Below are positions 19,453-26,447 of a stretch of DNA of 64,000 nt, in pieces. Where the stretch lies: positions 806,001 through 870,000 of the forward strand of contig NZ_LR738855.1 of NCBI RefSeq assembly GCF_902702935.1, in the 5' to 3' direction. Numbering within the stretch: the first letter of the stretch is position 1; each line of letters opens with the position of its first letter. The notes beneath the pieces were generated by a model, which was not told the origin of the DNA, searched no databases, and was given only the letters and a program-made list of their open reading frames with translations. The stretch comes from Corynebacterium rouxii. GTDB taxonomy: Bacteria; Actinomycetota; Actinomycetes; Mycobacteriales; Mycobacteriaceae. The translations under genes and the position numbers were made by a program.

Positions 19453-20106
19453 ATGTTCTACGCCGCAAGATTCGCACTATTGGACTCCGTCAACGTCCTT
19501 CTCATCGGCGTTATTGTGGCGGTGGCTGTCATGGTTTCCCCACGGGGGAAATATCGTGGCATCGTTGGCCGCCTGATCCTCGGCGACTGGCTCGGCGTAT
19601 TTGTCACGGCGATCCCGACGCTGGCGCTTTTCCATTTGGTCAAAGAGAAGGTGGAGGCACTTCTTGCTTCGCCAGTATTGGGAATCATTTTGATCCTGAC
19701 TGGCGTGTTTGGCGTGCTCATGACGCTGCGAGGCGGGGATAATTCCGCACTAGTCGACAAAATCCTCGTTCCATTGAAACGGCCCGGTATCAAGACTGTC
19801 TCGACTGGTTTTGTTTTGGGCGTGATTCAGTCCCTGACGTCGGTCCCATTTTTTACCGGTCTTGCCTATCTTTCGGTTTCCGGTTTTTCGCCGTTGGTCA
19901 ATTACGCAGCGTTATTTCTCTATTCCAGCTTGGCATTAAGCTTGCCGACGGCCGTGGCGGTGCTGATGGCAGTGGTGCGCGCGAACCCCAGTTCCCCCGT
20001 GGGGAAAAGGTTCACGGCGGCCCGCGAGAACTCGCAGCGCGTATCAACGTACGCAGCTTATGCCGTTTCGATCATCTTGGTGCTGATCGGTGTACTTCAC
20101 CTTTAA
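19453..20106 (+). CDS. multi-pass membrane protein, GAP/Sap (LysE-like) family
   Basis: Six hydrophobic segments in 217 residues, with polar residues in the first (RFALLDSVNVLLIGVIVAVAV) and a long cytoplasmic loop before VSTGFVLGVIQSL. The layout resembles the GAP/Sap branch of LysE-like exporters, which in mycobacteria assist lipid export; this link is tentative. The next plus-strand gene starts 27 bases downstream from its own putative -10. It contains two copies of the iterated CCGTGGGGAA motif, one of them a near-palindrome at 19535-19551. Confidence 0.7.
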   Translation: MFYAARFALLDSVNVLLIGVIVAVAVMVSPRGKYRGIVGRLILGDWLGVFVTAIPTLALFHLVKEKVEALLASPVLGIILILTGVFGVLMTLRGGDNSALVDKILVPLKRPGIKTVSTGFVLGVIQSLTSVPFFTGLAYLSVSGFSPLVNYAALFLYSSLALSLPTAVAVLMAVVRANPSSPVGKRFTAARENSQRVSTYAAYAVSIILVLIGVLHL

Positions 20107-20119
20107 CACGAGGATTGCC

Positions 20120-20125
20120 TACACT
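20120..20125 (+). promoter_or_regulatory. -10 hexamer of a probable leaderless promoter
   Basis: TACACT ends 8 bases before the ATG at 20134; no ribosome binding site is present. Inference from spacing. Confidence 0.45.
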
Positions 20126-20133
20126 TACTAACT

Positions 20134-20337
20134 ATGGGATCGAAGAAGGCTAAGAAAAAGAGTGTCGTGAAGGTGACCCATAATCCCCTCGGACTCAAGA
20201 TCAAATCGACGTGTTGCCGGAGCAACCCTCGCTGCATCAACTGTCCCGTGGTGTATCAACGCTTAGAAAAATCAGGGGCATGGGCGCGTGATGATATGAA
20301 TTTGCCGCGCGAACTCAAGCTCGCGCGGCGGTGGTGA
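20134..20337 (+). CDS. small basic cysteine-motif protein (paralogue of 24835-25014)
   Basis: The 67-residue basic protein carries a compact motif STCCRSNPRCINCPVVYQRL, that is CC-x5-C-x2-C, which could bind zinc or another metal. The N-terminus is lysine-rich (GSKKAKKKSVVKV) and the C-terminus ends in ARRW. A second gene at 24835 encodes the same motif and ending (CCKSNPRCKTCPVV, ARKW), so this is a paralogous pair. I know of no assigned function. It ends 13 bases before the convergent prfC stop. Confidence 0.75.
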   Translation: MGSKKAKKKSVVKVTHNPLGLKIKSTCCRSNPRCINCPVVYQRLEKSGAWARDDMNLPRELKLARRW

Positions 20338-20350
20338 AGCTTACTGGCTG

Positions 20351-21985
20351 TTAATCAGCAACCATGGGGAGCAACTCGAACTCGGGGTGCTCTTTTTCAA
20401 TGAAGGCGAGTTTCCACTTGTCGCCAAACAGCGCAACGAGTTCGCCGTCGGTACGCGTGAAGATCTCCACTCCGCGTTGCTTTGCAAGCTCTGTAGCTGT
20501 TCCTGGGGTGGTGCGGCGAGCGACAGAGTACGGGATAGGATCGGCAATGGTTTCTACGTTGTACTCGTTTTGCATGCGCGCCATCATGACTTCGAACTGC
20601 ATGGGGCCAACAGCCGCCATAACGGGGGCGGCGTCGCCACGCGCATCGTTCTTCAAGATCTGAACAACGCCCTCGGCTGCCAGCTGGTCCAATGCTTTAC
20701 GGAACTGCTTGTATTTGCCCAAAGACTTTGCGCGCAGCGTACGGAAATGCTCGGGGGCGAACTGGGGCATAGGGGGATACTGAACCTTACGTCCAGCGTA
20801 GATTGTGTCGCCAGGAGCCAGCGATCCCGCGTTAACAAGGCCGACGATATCGCCAGGAAACGCCGATTCCACGGTCGAACGGGTACGGCCGAACACAGTG
20901 AGCGCGTACTTTGTTGAGAAACTACGTCCAGATTGCGCGTGCGTGACCTGCATACCGCGGTCGAATTCACCGGAAACAACACGCATGAATGCCAACGAGT
21001 CGCGGTGGTTTTTGTCCATACCAGCTTGGACTTTGAACACAACGCCAGAGAATTCGTCAGTGACTTCCCGTGAGGAATCAAAAGCACCAGCTGCAGCCTC
21101 TACAGCGCGCTCATCTGATTGCCGGCCATGTGGCTGCGGCGCCAGCTCGCAGAGCGTATCCAGAATCTGGTGCACACCGAAGTTCAACATTGCGGAGGCA
21201 AAAATCAGTGGCGAAGTGGTGCACTCCAAGAAGAGCTCTTGATTGTGCACAGCGCCGTCTGCAGCCAATAATTCGACTTCCTCAGTGGCCGTGTCCCAAG
21301 CTGTTTCCTCACGGGAAGAGGCTTCCTCTGGAGTGTAGTGCTCCTCTGGAGCAATGGTGGAACCACCGGCGGTGCGCAAGAAGTGAATGTATTCCTCGGC
21401 TTCGCCATCGGAGTTGATGCGTGCTAGACCACGGAAATCGCCGGCGTCGCCAACCGGCCAAAACAGGGGAGTGGGCTGGAGGTCGATCTCGGTGACTATT
21501 TCGTCGACAAGCTCGAGCGGAGTTCGGCCAGGGCGGTCCCATTTGTTGATCACAGTAATGATAGGCAAGCCACGGGCTTTACAAACACGGAATAGCTTGA
21601 GAGTTTGCGGCTCGAGACCTTTGGCTGCGTCGATGAGCATGACTGCCGCATCAACTGCGGTCAACACACGGTACGTATCCTCAGAGAAATCAGCGTGGCC
21701 TGGGGTATCCACCAAGTTGATCATGAACGGTTCGCCAGTATGACCCTCTGGGGCATACTCAAACTGCAGCGCAGACGACGCGATCGAAATACCACGATCC
21801 TTTTCCATCTCCATCCAGTCAGAGACAGTCGCCTTACGATTACCCTTGCCGTGTACCGCGCCAGCCTCACTGATCACATGCGCATGCAGCGCCAACGCCT
21901 CCGTCAGCGTTGACTTACCAGCATCAGGGTGAGCGATAACAGCAAATGTACGACGGCGATGGGCTTCTTGCGCAACGGAACTCAT
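20351..21985 (-). CDS. prfC: peptide chain release factor 3
   Basis: GTPase that removes RF1 or RF2 from the ribosome after termination. The G motifs are AHPDAGKST (G1), a switch region with DRGISIASSALQFEY (G2), DTPGHADFSEDTYRVL (G3) and NKWDR (G4). The C-terminal half has the RF3-specific MPQFAPEHFRTLRAKS and GPMQFEVMMARMQNEY. Length 544 is normal. A TAAGAT hexamer lies 8 bases upstream of the ATG, so the mRNA may be leaderless. Confidence 0.95.
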   Translation of the reverse strand: MSSVAQEAHRRRTFAVIAHPDAGKSTLTEALALHAHVISEAGAVHGKGNRKATVSDWMEMEKDRGISIASSALQFEYAPEGHTGEPFMINLVDTPGHADFSEDTYRVLTAVDAAVMLIDAAKGLEPQTLKLFRVCKARGLPIITVINKWDRPGRTPLELVDEIVTEIDLQPTPLFWPVGDAGDFRGLARINSDGEAEEYIHFLRTAGGSTIAPEEHYTPEEASSREETAWDTATEEVELLAADGAVHNQELFLECTTSPLIFASAMLNFGVHQILDTLCELAPQPHGRQSDERAVEAAAGAFDSSREVTDEFSGVVFKVQAGMDKNHRDSLAFMRVVSGEFDRGMQVTHAQSGRSFSTKYALTVFGRTRSTVESAFPGDIVGLVNAGSLAPGDTIYAGRKVQYPPMPQFAPEHFRTLRAKSLGKYKQFRKALDQLAAEGVVQILKNDARGDAAPVMAAVGPMQFEVMMARMQNEYNVETIADPIPYSVARRTTPGTATELAKQRGVEIFTRTDGELVALFGDKWKLAFIEKEHPEFELLPMVAD

Positions 21986-21993
21986 GAGGAAAT

Positions 21994-21999
21994 ATCTTA
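21994..21999 (-). promoter_or_regulatory. -10 hexamer of a probable leaderless promoter for prfC
   Basis: TAAGAT on the minus strand ends 8 bases before the prfC ATG and sits in the 11-base gap behind the upstream SDR stop. Inference from spacing. Confidence 0.45.
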
Positions 22000-22806
22000 G
22001 CCCCAGCTCACCCCAAGCTGCGAACTCAGATCATCGAAAACACGAGAAGCGACCTCGGGATTCCGCGCAATCGGACGCTGCCAACCCGCCGAGAGTTTGT
22101 TGTTGTAGTACATCCCCGAATCCACCTCCTCCGTGAGGAACCGAACCAACAATCGGCCACCAGCATCAGGAGAATCGAACCGCTTTCCAATCGCGCCCGA
22201 ATACAACCGCCCTAATGCCCCCGATGTTCCCTGCGCAAAACCCGTTGCCAGAACACCAGGATGGAATGCCACCGATCGCAGTCCATGCGCGTGGAAATAA
22301 CGCGTCATCAAAATATCGCCCAGTTTTGCGTTGCCGTAGGCCCTCTCAGACGAAAACCTCCGTGAGGAATCAGGATCGTCCGGACGAAACCACGACATCA
22401 ACGCATTAGCTATCGACGCCGTCTGAACCACCGTCGCAGCTTCCAGCTGTGGGCGCAATAACGACGTCAACAAAAACGGTGCCACCACATTGACCTGCCA
22501 TGTCCGCTCCCACCCGTCACGAGTGATGACGGGGCCGTCGAAAAGCCCGCCCGCATTATTCGCCAGACCATCAATGCGTGACAGGTCACCAAGCTCCGCA
22601 GCCAACCGGCGCACCTGACTCAAATCCTCAAAATCCGCCACATGAAAACGCACCCCGCACTCACGTGCAATAGCCTGCGTCTTTACCGGATTCCGGCCAA
22701 CGATAACCACACGATCATCAGGAAATTGACGACGCAGCCGCCGCACCGCAGCAGCCCCAATCCCATCCGAAGCGCCAGTAACAACAAAGGTGCGTTCATT
22801 CATCAT
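21997..22806 (-). CDS. short-chain dehydrogenase/reductase
   Basis: Classical Rossmann-fold SDR of 269 residues. The cofactor loop is TGASDGIGAAAVRRL with an arginine in VGRNP that points to NADP(H). NNAGG and the active-site YGNAK (from YxxxK) are present. The sequence resembles the retinol dehydrogenase-like or WWOX-like branch. The start ATG at 22806 lies 7 bases after TAGAAT. It precedes prfC on the same strand with an 11-base gap, but a role in translation is not implied. Substrate unknown. Confidence 0.85.
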   Translation of the reverse strand: MMNERTFVVTGASDGIGAAAVRRLRRQFPDDRVVIVGRNPVKTQAIARECGVRFHVADFEDLSQVRRLAAELGDLSRIDGLANNAGGLFDGPVITRDGWERTWQVNVVAPFLLTSLLRPQLEAATVVQTASIANALMSWFRPDDPDSSRRFSSERAYGNAKLGDILMTRYFHAHGLRSVAFHPGVLATGFAQGTSGALGRLYSGAIGKRFDSPDAGGRLLVRFLTEEVDSGMYYNNKLSAGWQRPIARNPEVASRVFDDLSSQLGVSWG

Positions 22807-22813
22807 GGGAGCG

Positions 22814-22819
22814 ATTCTA
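22814..22819 (-). promoter_or_regulatory. -10 hexamer of a leaderless promoter for the SDR gene
   Basis: TAGAAT on the minus strand ends 7 bases before the ATG at 22806; no ribosome binding site. Inference from spacing. Confidence 0.5.
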
Positions 22820-22837
22820 ACCCCATCCGCCTCTTAA

Positions 22838-23467
22838 TCAACGACGATGAATTTTATTCTGAGCCACACTCACACCACGCTCAACCACAAGACGAACCGC
22901 ATCCGCCCCACAACGAACCGCCGCATCCAATACCTCACCAGAATCCAACGCACCAAGCACATAGTCCGGCACCGTTTCCCCACGGGGAGGGCGACCAATT
23001 CCCACCCGAATCCGCACATAATCCCGAGTCCCCAGCCACTGCGACACCGACTTCAACCCATTGTGGCCATTCTCATTACCGCCAACCTTCACCCGAACCT
23101 TATGCGCCGGCAGATCCAATTCATCATGAACCACAACAACATGATCCGGCGACACCCCATACGCCTGGGCAATTGGCCCCACAGTCTCACCGGAAGTGTT
23201 CATAAACGTCGACGACCGCACCACCAACACGCGGCAACCCCCGATCTCCATGACGGCGCCAGACGCCTTGAACCCACGCAGAGGCCGCAATTCAACAGGT
23301 CCCAACAATTCATCAACCACCATATATCCCACGTTATGGCGTGTCGACGCATACCGAACCCCAGGATTACCCAACCCCACAACAACCCAATCCACAGGCT
23401 TGACCTCCGACAAACCCGATTGGCCAACACCACGAATACGAGCGACAACATCACTAAAAAATCCCAT
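22838..23467 (-). CDS. pth: peptidyl-tRNA hydrolase (second copy)
   Basis: Releases peptides from peptidyl-tRNA that has dropped off the ribosome. The active-site histidine lies in YASTRHNVGY, the asparagines in STFMNTSGE and GGNENGHNGLKS, and the aspartate in VVVHDELDLPAHKVRVK. The chain of 209 residues is slightly longer than usual because of an N-terminal extension (GFFSDVVARIRGVGQSGLSEV) that could form an amphipathic helix. A second complete pth lies at 24995-25549 on the same strand, with an HNH gene and a small gene between them. Confidence 0.93.
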   Translation of the reverse strand: MGFFSDVVARIRGVGQSGLSEVKPVDWVVVGLGNPGVRYASTRHNVGYMVVDELLGPVELRPLRGFKASGAVMEIGGCRVLVVRSSTFMNTSGETVGPIAQAYGVSPDHVVVVHDELDLPAHKVRVKVGGNENGHNGLKSVSQWLGTRDYVRIRVGIGRPPRGETVPDYVLGALDSGEVLDAAVRCGADAVRLVVERGVSVAQNKIHRR

Positions 23468-23606
23468 GATCTAAGTCTGACACACCTCCCCGTGAGGAAA
23501 CGAAAGTCGTCTATTATCCCAGAAATAGGCAGCCCGTGGGGAACAAAAAAGGGGGAGAGCCGTAATTGTGGATAACTCTCCCCGTGGGGAAACGTCGAAA
23601 GGCGCA

Positions 23607-24821
23607 ATGTGGAATTTTTCTGCTGAACAAATTCGGAAAACGTTACAGTCCGAGCCTATGAGCATTACCGCACAGCTGGCTGCGCTCGCGGGCCACGGGA
23701 TCGAATTAGCGAAGGAAATCTTTGCTCACGGGACGAGTCTGAAATCCAAAGAGGACCTTGCCGCTGTGTTGGGATTCGATCCGACTCGCGTGGGGCGTTA
23801 TCAGAAAACCGCGAAAGCGCTTTTTGGCCCCACGGATCAGCCACAGCTGCGAGCTCAGGCTATTGACATCGCTCAAAAGAACAATTTCAGCATTGATGTG
23901 TTGGCATTGATTAACTGTAAAGTAGGGCGGCTCGCTGATGCCCTTCTCCGTGAGGAATTTCGCCTCGAGCTTCACCGGTTTGCAGTCGATAATGGCTACA
24001 CGGCGATCAAACAATTCGCCGACGATCAGCTCGAAAAGCGCAATGGTCCTAACCCCGCGCGTCAACATTCTCTACGGTATGCGAGGTTTTCCCATCACCC
24101 CGATGCCAATGGTATGCGATACCTCATTACGAGCTTGCCTGATGAAACGATGACGGCGATCGAAGCGAAACTCGTCGATAAGGCAAAAGCCCGCAAAAGC
24201 AACACAATCTCCATGCAACAAGCGCTTGCCGACGCACTTTCCGATGCGTTGCTTGGCGATTTTCCGGTGTCCCAGTCATCGCGTCCTCTCCGTGAGGGAC
24301 TCATCATGATCCCCGCCGATGGTTGGCGTCACGTGGGGGATCAGTGGCTAGTTTCTACGGATGGTGCGAAGATTCACGCTTCTGAGCTAGCCGATCATTT
24401 ACTTGCGGATTTCGGATATGCCATCGTCTACGACGAAATGGCGGAGCCTGTGGATCTTTATCGAACGCAGCGCTTTGCTAATGACAAACAGCGTTTGATT
24501 CTTACAGCTGATCAACTGTTGTGCGCGGATCCGCAGTGTACCCGTGCTGCGTATCGCGGCCAGGCCCATCACATCGAGGCTTGGAAAAACGGTGGCGACA
24601 CGAATTTGAAGAATCTTTGTCTAACATGCGGTCCACATAATGCACACAATGATGATGACCATGCCAAAGGGAAGCACAAAAACGGCCACTACGTGAGGGA
24701 TAAACACAACGGCCGGATTGGATGGCAGCCCCCAGATCCTACGAAACCGATTCGTTTCAACAATCACGTGTTGGCCCAGAAGTCTGCACGCTCGTGGGCA
24801 ATCAGGCATTTCGGGTTGTGA
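23607..24821 (+). CDS. HNH endonuclease domain protein
   Basis: The last 90 residues carry a zinc-type HNH nuclease module: CADPQC, then GQAHHIEAWKNGGDTNLKNL, then CLTCGPHNAHND. The first 250 residues are helical and resemble the DUF222/13E12 region of abundant actinobacterial HNH proteins. I take the ATG at 23607, which has GAAAGG upstream, instead of the GTG at 23568; ATG 23658 is also possible. The gene interrupts the two pth copies and carries several copies of the iterated CCGTGRGGAA motif. It may be of mobile origin, but base composition does not stand out and no partner genes are seen. Target unknown. Confidence 0.82.
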   Translation: MWNFSAEQIRKTLQSEPMSITAQLAALAGHGIELAKEIFAHGTSLKSKEDLAAVLGFDPTRVGRYQKTAKALFGPTDQPQLRAQAIDIAQKNNFSIDVLALINCKVGRLADALLREEFRLELHRFAVDNGYTAIKQFADDQLEKRNGPNPARQHSLRYARFSHHPDANGMRYLITSLPDETMTAIEAKLVDKAKARKSNTISMQQALADALSDALLGDFPVSQSSRPLREGLIMIPADGWRHVGDQWLVSTDGAKIHASELADHLLADFGYAIVYDEMAEPVDLYRTQRFANDKQRLILTADQLLCADPQCTRAAYRGQAHHIEAWKNGGDTNLKNLCLTCGPHNAHNDDDHAKGKHKNGHYVRDKHNGRIGWQPPDPTKPIRFNNHVLAQKSARSWAIRHFGL

Positions 24822-24827
24822 TATCTT
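24822..24827 (+). promoter_or_regulatory. -10 hexamer of a leaderless promoter
   Basis: TATCTT ends 7 bases before the ATG at 24835, immediately after the HNH stop codon. It supports the short reading of the small gene. Inference from spacing. Confidence 0.5.
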
Positions 24828-24834
24828 TTCGCCT

Positions 24835-25014
24835 ATGGACTTAGCGAAATTGCGATCAAAAGCTGTCAAAGGCAAGCATAAAAAGAAATGCTGCAAGTCC
24901 AATCCGCGGTGCAAAACTTGCCCGGTTGTACTGCACCGACTCAAGAAATCCGGCGCCCTCAAGCTTGACGACGCCGCCCTCAAACATGCCTTAACTAAAG
25001 CTCGGAAGTGGTAA
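24835..25014 (+). CDS. small basic cysteine-motif protein (paralogue of 20134-20337)
   Basis: A 59-residue basic protein with KKKCCKSNPRCKTCPVVLHR, the same CC-x5-C-x2-C motif as the protein at 20134, followed by a helical tail ending ARKW. The frame is open further upstream to 24718, but that part lies inside the HNH gene, and a -10-like TATCTT lies 7 bases before the ATG at 24835, so I keep the short form. Its 3' end overlaps the convergent pth gene by 20 bases. Function unknown; metal or nucleic-acid binding is plausible from composition. Confidence 0.75.
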   Translation: MDLAKLRSKAVKGKHKKKCCKSNPRCKTCPVVLHRLKKSGALKLDDAALKHALTKARKW

Positions 25015-25549
25015 TCCTCTCCACCTCGTCTGCCGCATCTGCGCACACAATCGGCAATTCAGACTGCTCAATTTTAGAAAAAGGCTTCAGCACAAAACTT
25101 TTCGGAGCCATCCGTCCTGGTGGACGACCGATTCCTATTCCGCCACGGATATAATCCTTTGTTCCTAAAGCCTGTGTGATTGACTTCAACCCGTTGTGCC
25201 CGTGGTCCCCACCCCCGTGGCGAAACTTGATGGCACCGAACTCAAGGTCTAAGTCGTCGTATAAGACAACGATGTGGTCTTTATCTACCGTAAAGAAATC
25301 CGCGAGTTTCCTCACGGAAGGGCCCGTAACATTCATAAACGCCCGTGGCTTTGCGACGATCACCCGCTGCGTTCCCAACCAAGTTTCTGCCATCAAAGTG
25401 TTGGTTTTTTTATGCACGGTGAGTGCGGCAGGTACGGGACTGGTTCTCGTGAGGATTTCGTCGATAGCCATGTAACCGATGTTATGACGTGTTTTTGTGT
25501 ATTCCGGTCCTGGATTTCCGAGGCCGACGATCAGATATGGCGAAGTCAC
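24995..25549 (-). CDS. pth: peptidyl-tRNA hydrolase (first copy)
   Basis: Complete Pth of 184 residues, the normal size. Motifs are NPGPEYTKTRHNIGY with the catalytic histidine, PRAFMNVTGPS, VLYDDLDLEFGAIKF and GGGDHGHNGLKS. It lies directly downstream of rplY on the same strand, an arrangement widely conserved in bacteria, so this is probably the ancestral copy. The start is GTG at 25549, with CACAAT ending 6 bases upstream and no ribosome binding site. The rplY terminator lies just upstream, so it is probably transcribed separately. Confidence 0.94.
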   Translation of the reverse strand: MTSPYLIVGLGNPGPEYTKTRHNIGYMAIDEILTRTSPVPAALTVHKKTNTLMAETWLGTQRVIVAKPRAFMNVTGPSVRKLADFFTVDKDHIVVLYDDLDLEFGAIKFRHGGGDHGHNGLKSITQALGTKDYIRGGIGIGRPPGRMAPKSFVLKPFSKIEQSELPIVCADAADEVERITTSEL

Positions 25550-25566
25550 AAAGGTATTGTGGCAGC

Positions 25567-25598
25567 AAAAGCCGGCCTGTACAAAACAGGCCGGCTTC
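25567..25598 (-). terminator. rho-independent terminator of rplY
   Basis: AAGCCGGCCTG with its complement around a seven-base loop, ending in TTTT on the minus strand. It separates rplY from pth. Confidence 0.88.
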
Positions 25599-25606
25599 GA
25601 GGATTT

Positions 25607-26224
25607 TTACTCTTCGCCTTCTGCAGCTGGAGCTTCTTCGGCGTCTTCGCCTTCAGTCTCTTCTGCTTCTTCAGCAACTTCTTCATGGTTGACGGAAGCG
25701 ATAACGGTCTCAGCGTCTGCAACCAAGGAGGTGTTGGCTGGCATTGTGAGGTCGCCTGCGAGAACCTTGGAATCTACGTCGAGGCCTTCGACGGAGAAGG
25801 TGATCTCTTCTGGGATGGAGAGAACGTCTGCCTCAACGAGGACAACGTCAGCATCCTGAACCAAGGTGGTGCCTGGTGCGGTCTCGCCGGTGAGAACCAC
25901 AGGAACCTCGACCTCAACCTTTTCGCCGCGCTTGATGGCGAGGAGGTCAACGTGGTCAGCGTTGAGGGTCAAGACGTTCTGATCAACGTGCTTGATCATG
26001 GTGAGGTGCTTCTCGCCCTCGATGTCGAGCTCGATGATGGCGTTAACGCCGTGCGCGCGGAGAACAGCGTGCAGCTCGAGACGGTTGATGGAGAAGTGGA
26101 TTGGAGCCTCAACGTCTACGCCGTAGATGACGCCAGGAACCTGACCTGCAACGCGGAGACGACGAGCGAAGCCCTTGCCGAATTCGTTACGGGGTTGTGC
26201 AGCAATGGTGGTGTAATCAGCCAT
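25607..26224 (-). CDS. rplY: 50S ribosomal protein bL25, long (Ctc/TL5) form
   Basis: Binds 5S rRNA in the large subunit. The N-terminal L25 domain (ARRLRVAGQVPGVIYG, then ELDIEGEKHLTMIKHVDQ) is followed by the C-terminal TL5 domain seen in the CTC form. The last 30 residues are strongly acidic (EEVAEEAEETEGEDAEEAPAAEGEE in composition). Length 205 fits the long type. A good ribosome binding site (AAGGAG) precedes the ATG. Codon use is that of a highly expressed gene. Confidence 0.95.
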   Translation of the reverse strand: MADYTTIAAQPRNEFGKGFARRLRVAGQVPGVIYGVDVEAPIHFSINRLELHAVLRAHGVNAIIELDIEGEKHLTMIKHVDQNVLTLNADHVDLLAIKRGEKVEVEVPVVLTGETAPGTTLVQDADVVLVEADVLSIPEEITFSVEGLDVDSKVLAGDLTMPANTSLVADAETVIASVNHEEVAEEAEETEGEDAEEAPAAEGEE

Positions 26225-26291
26225 GTGATAACTCCTTGTCGTTGTTATTTTTCGACCGCAGCATCACGCCTAAAAGTGCACGAGGAATGAT

Positions 26292-26339
26292 AAAAGCCTG
26301 CGGTCAACTCGAAAATGTCGTCGTCGAGTCTTCGCAGGC
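26292..26339 (-). terminator. rho-independent terminator downstream of pullulanase
   Basis: On the minus strand GCCTGCG pairs with CGCAGGC and ends in TTTT, with an inner ACTCGA/TCGAGT pairing. It lies about 110 bases past the pullulanase stop and upstream of rplY, so it may either end the former or act in the rplY leader. Confidence 0.6.
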
Positions 26340-26447
26340 AAACAAAGCTTTTGAATACTATCGCGTCGATAACGGCTTTGATATTTCATAGAAATTCGCA
26401 GCCCTCGCCGAGACGGACGAAACAATACCACAACGTGCGGTTTTCTA

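Noticed and set aside
25274..26290. Plus-strand open frame of 338 codons across rplY
   Set aside because: It is antisense to rplY, whose product is clearly bL25 with a good ribosome binding site. The long frame follows from strong codon bias and an acidic tail on the other strand.
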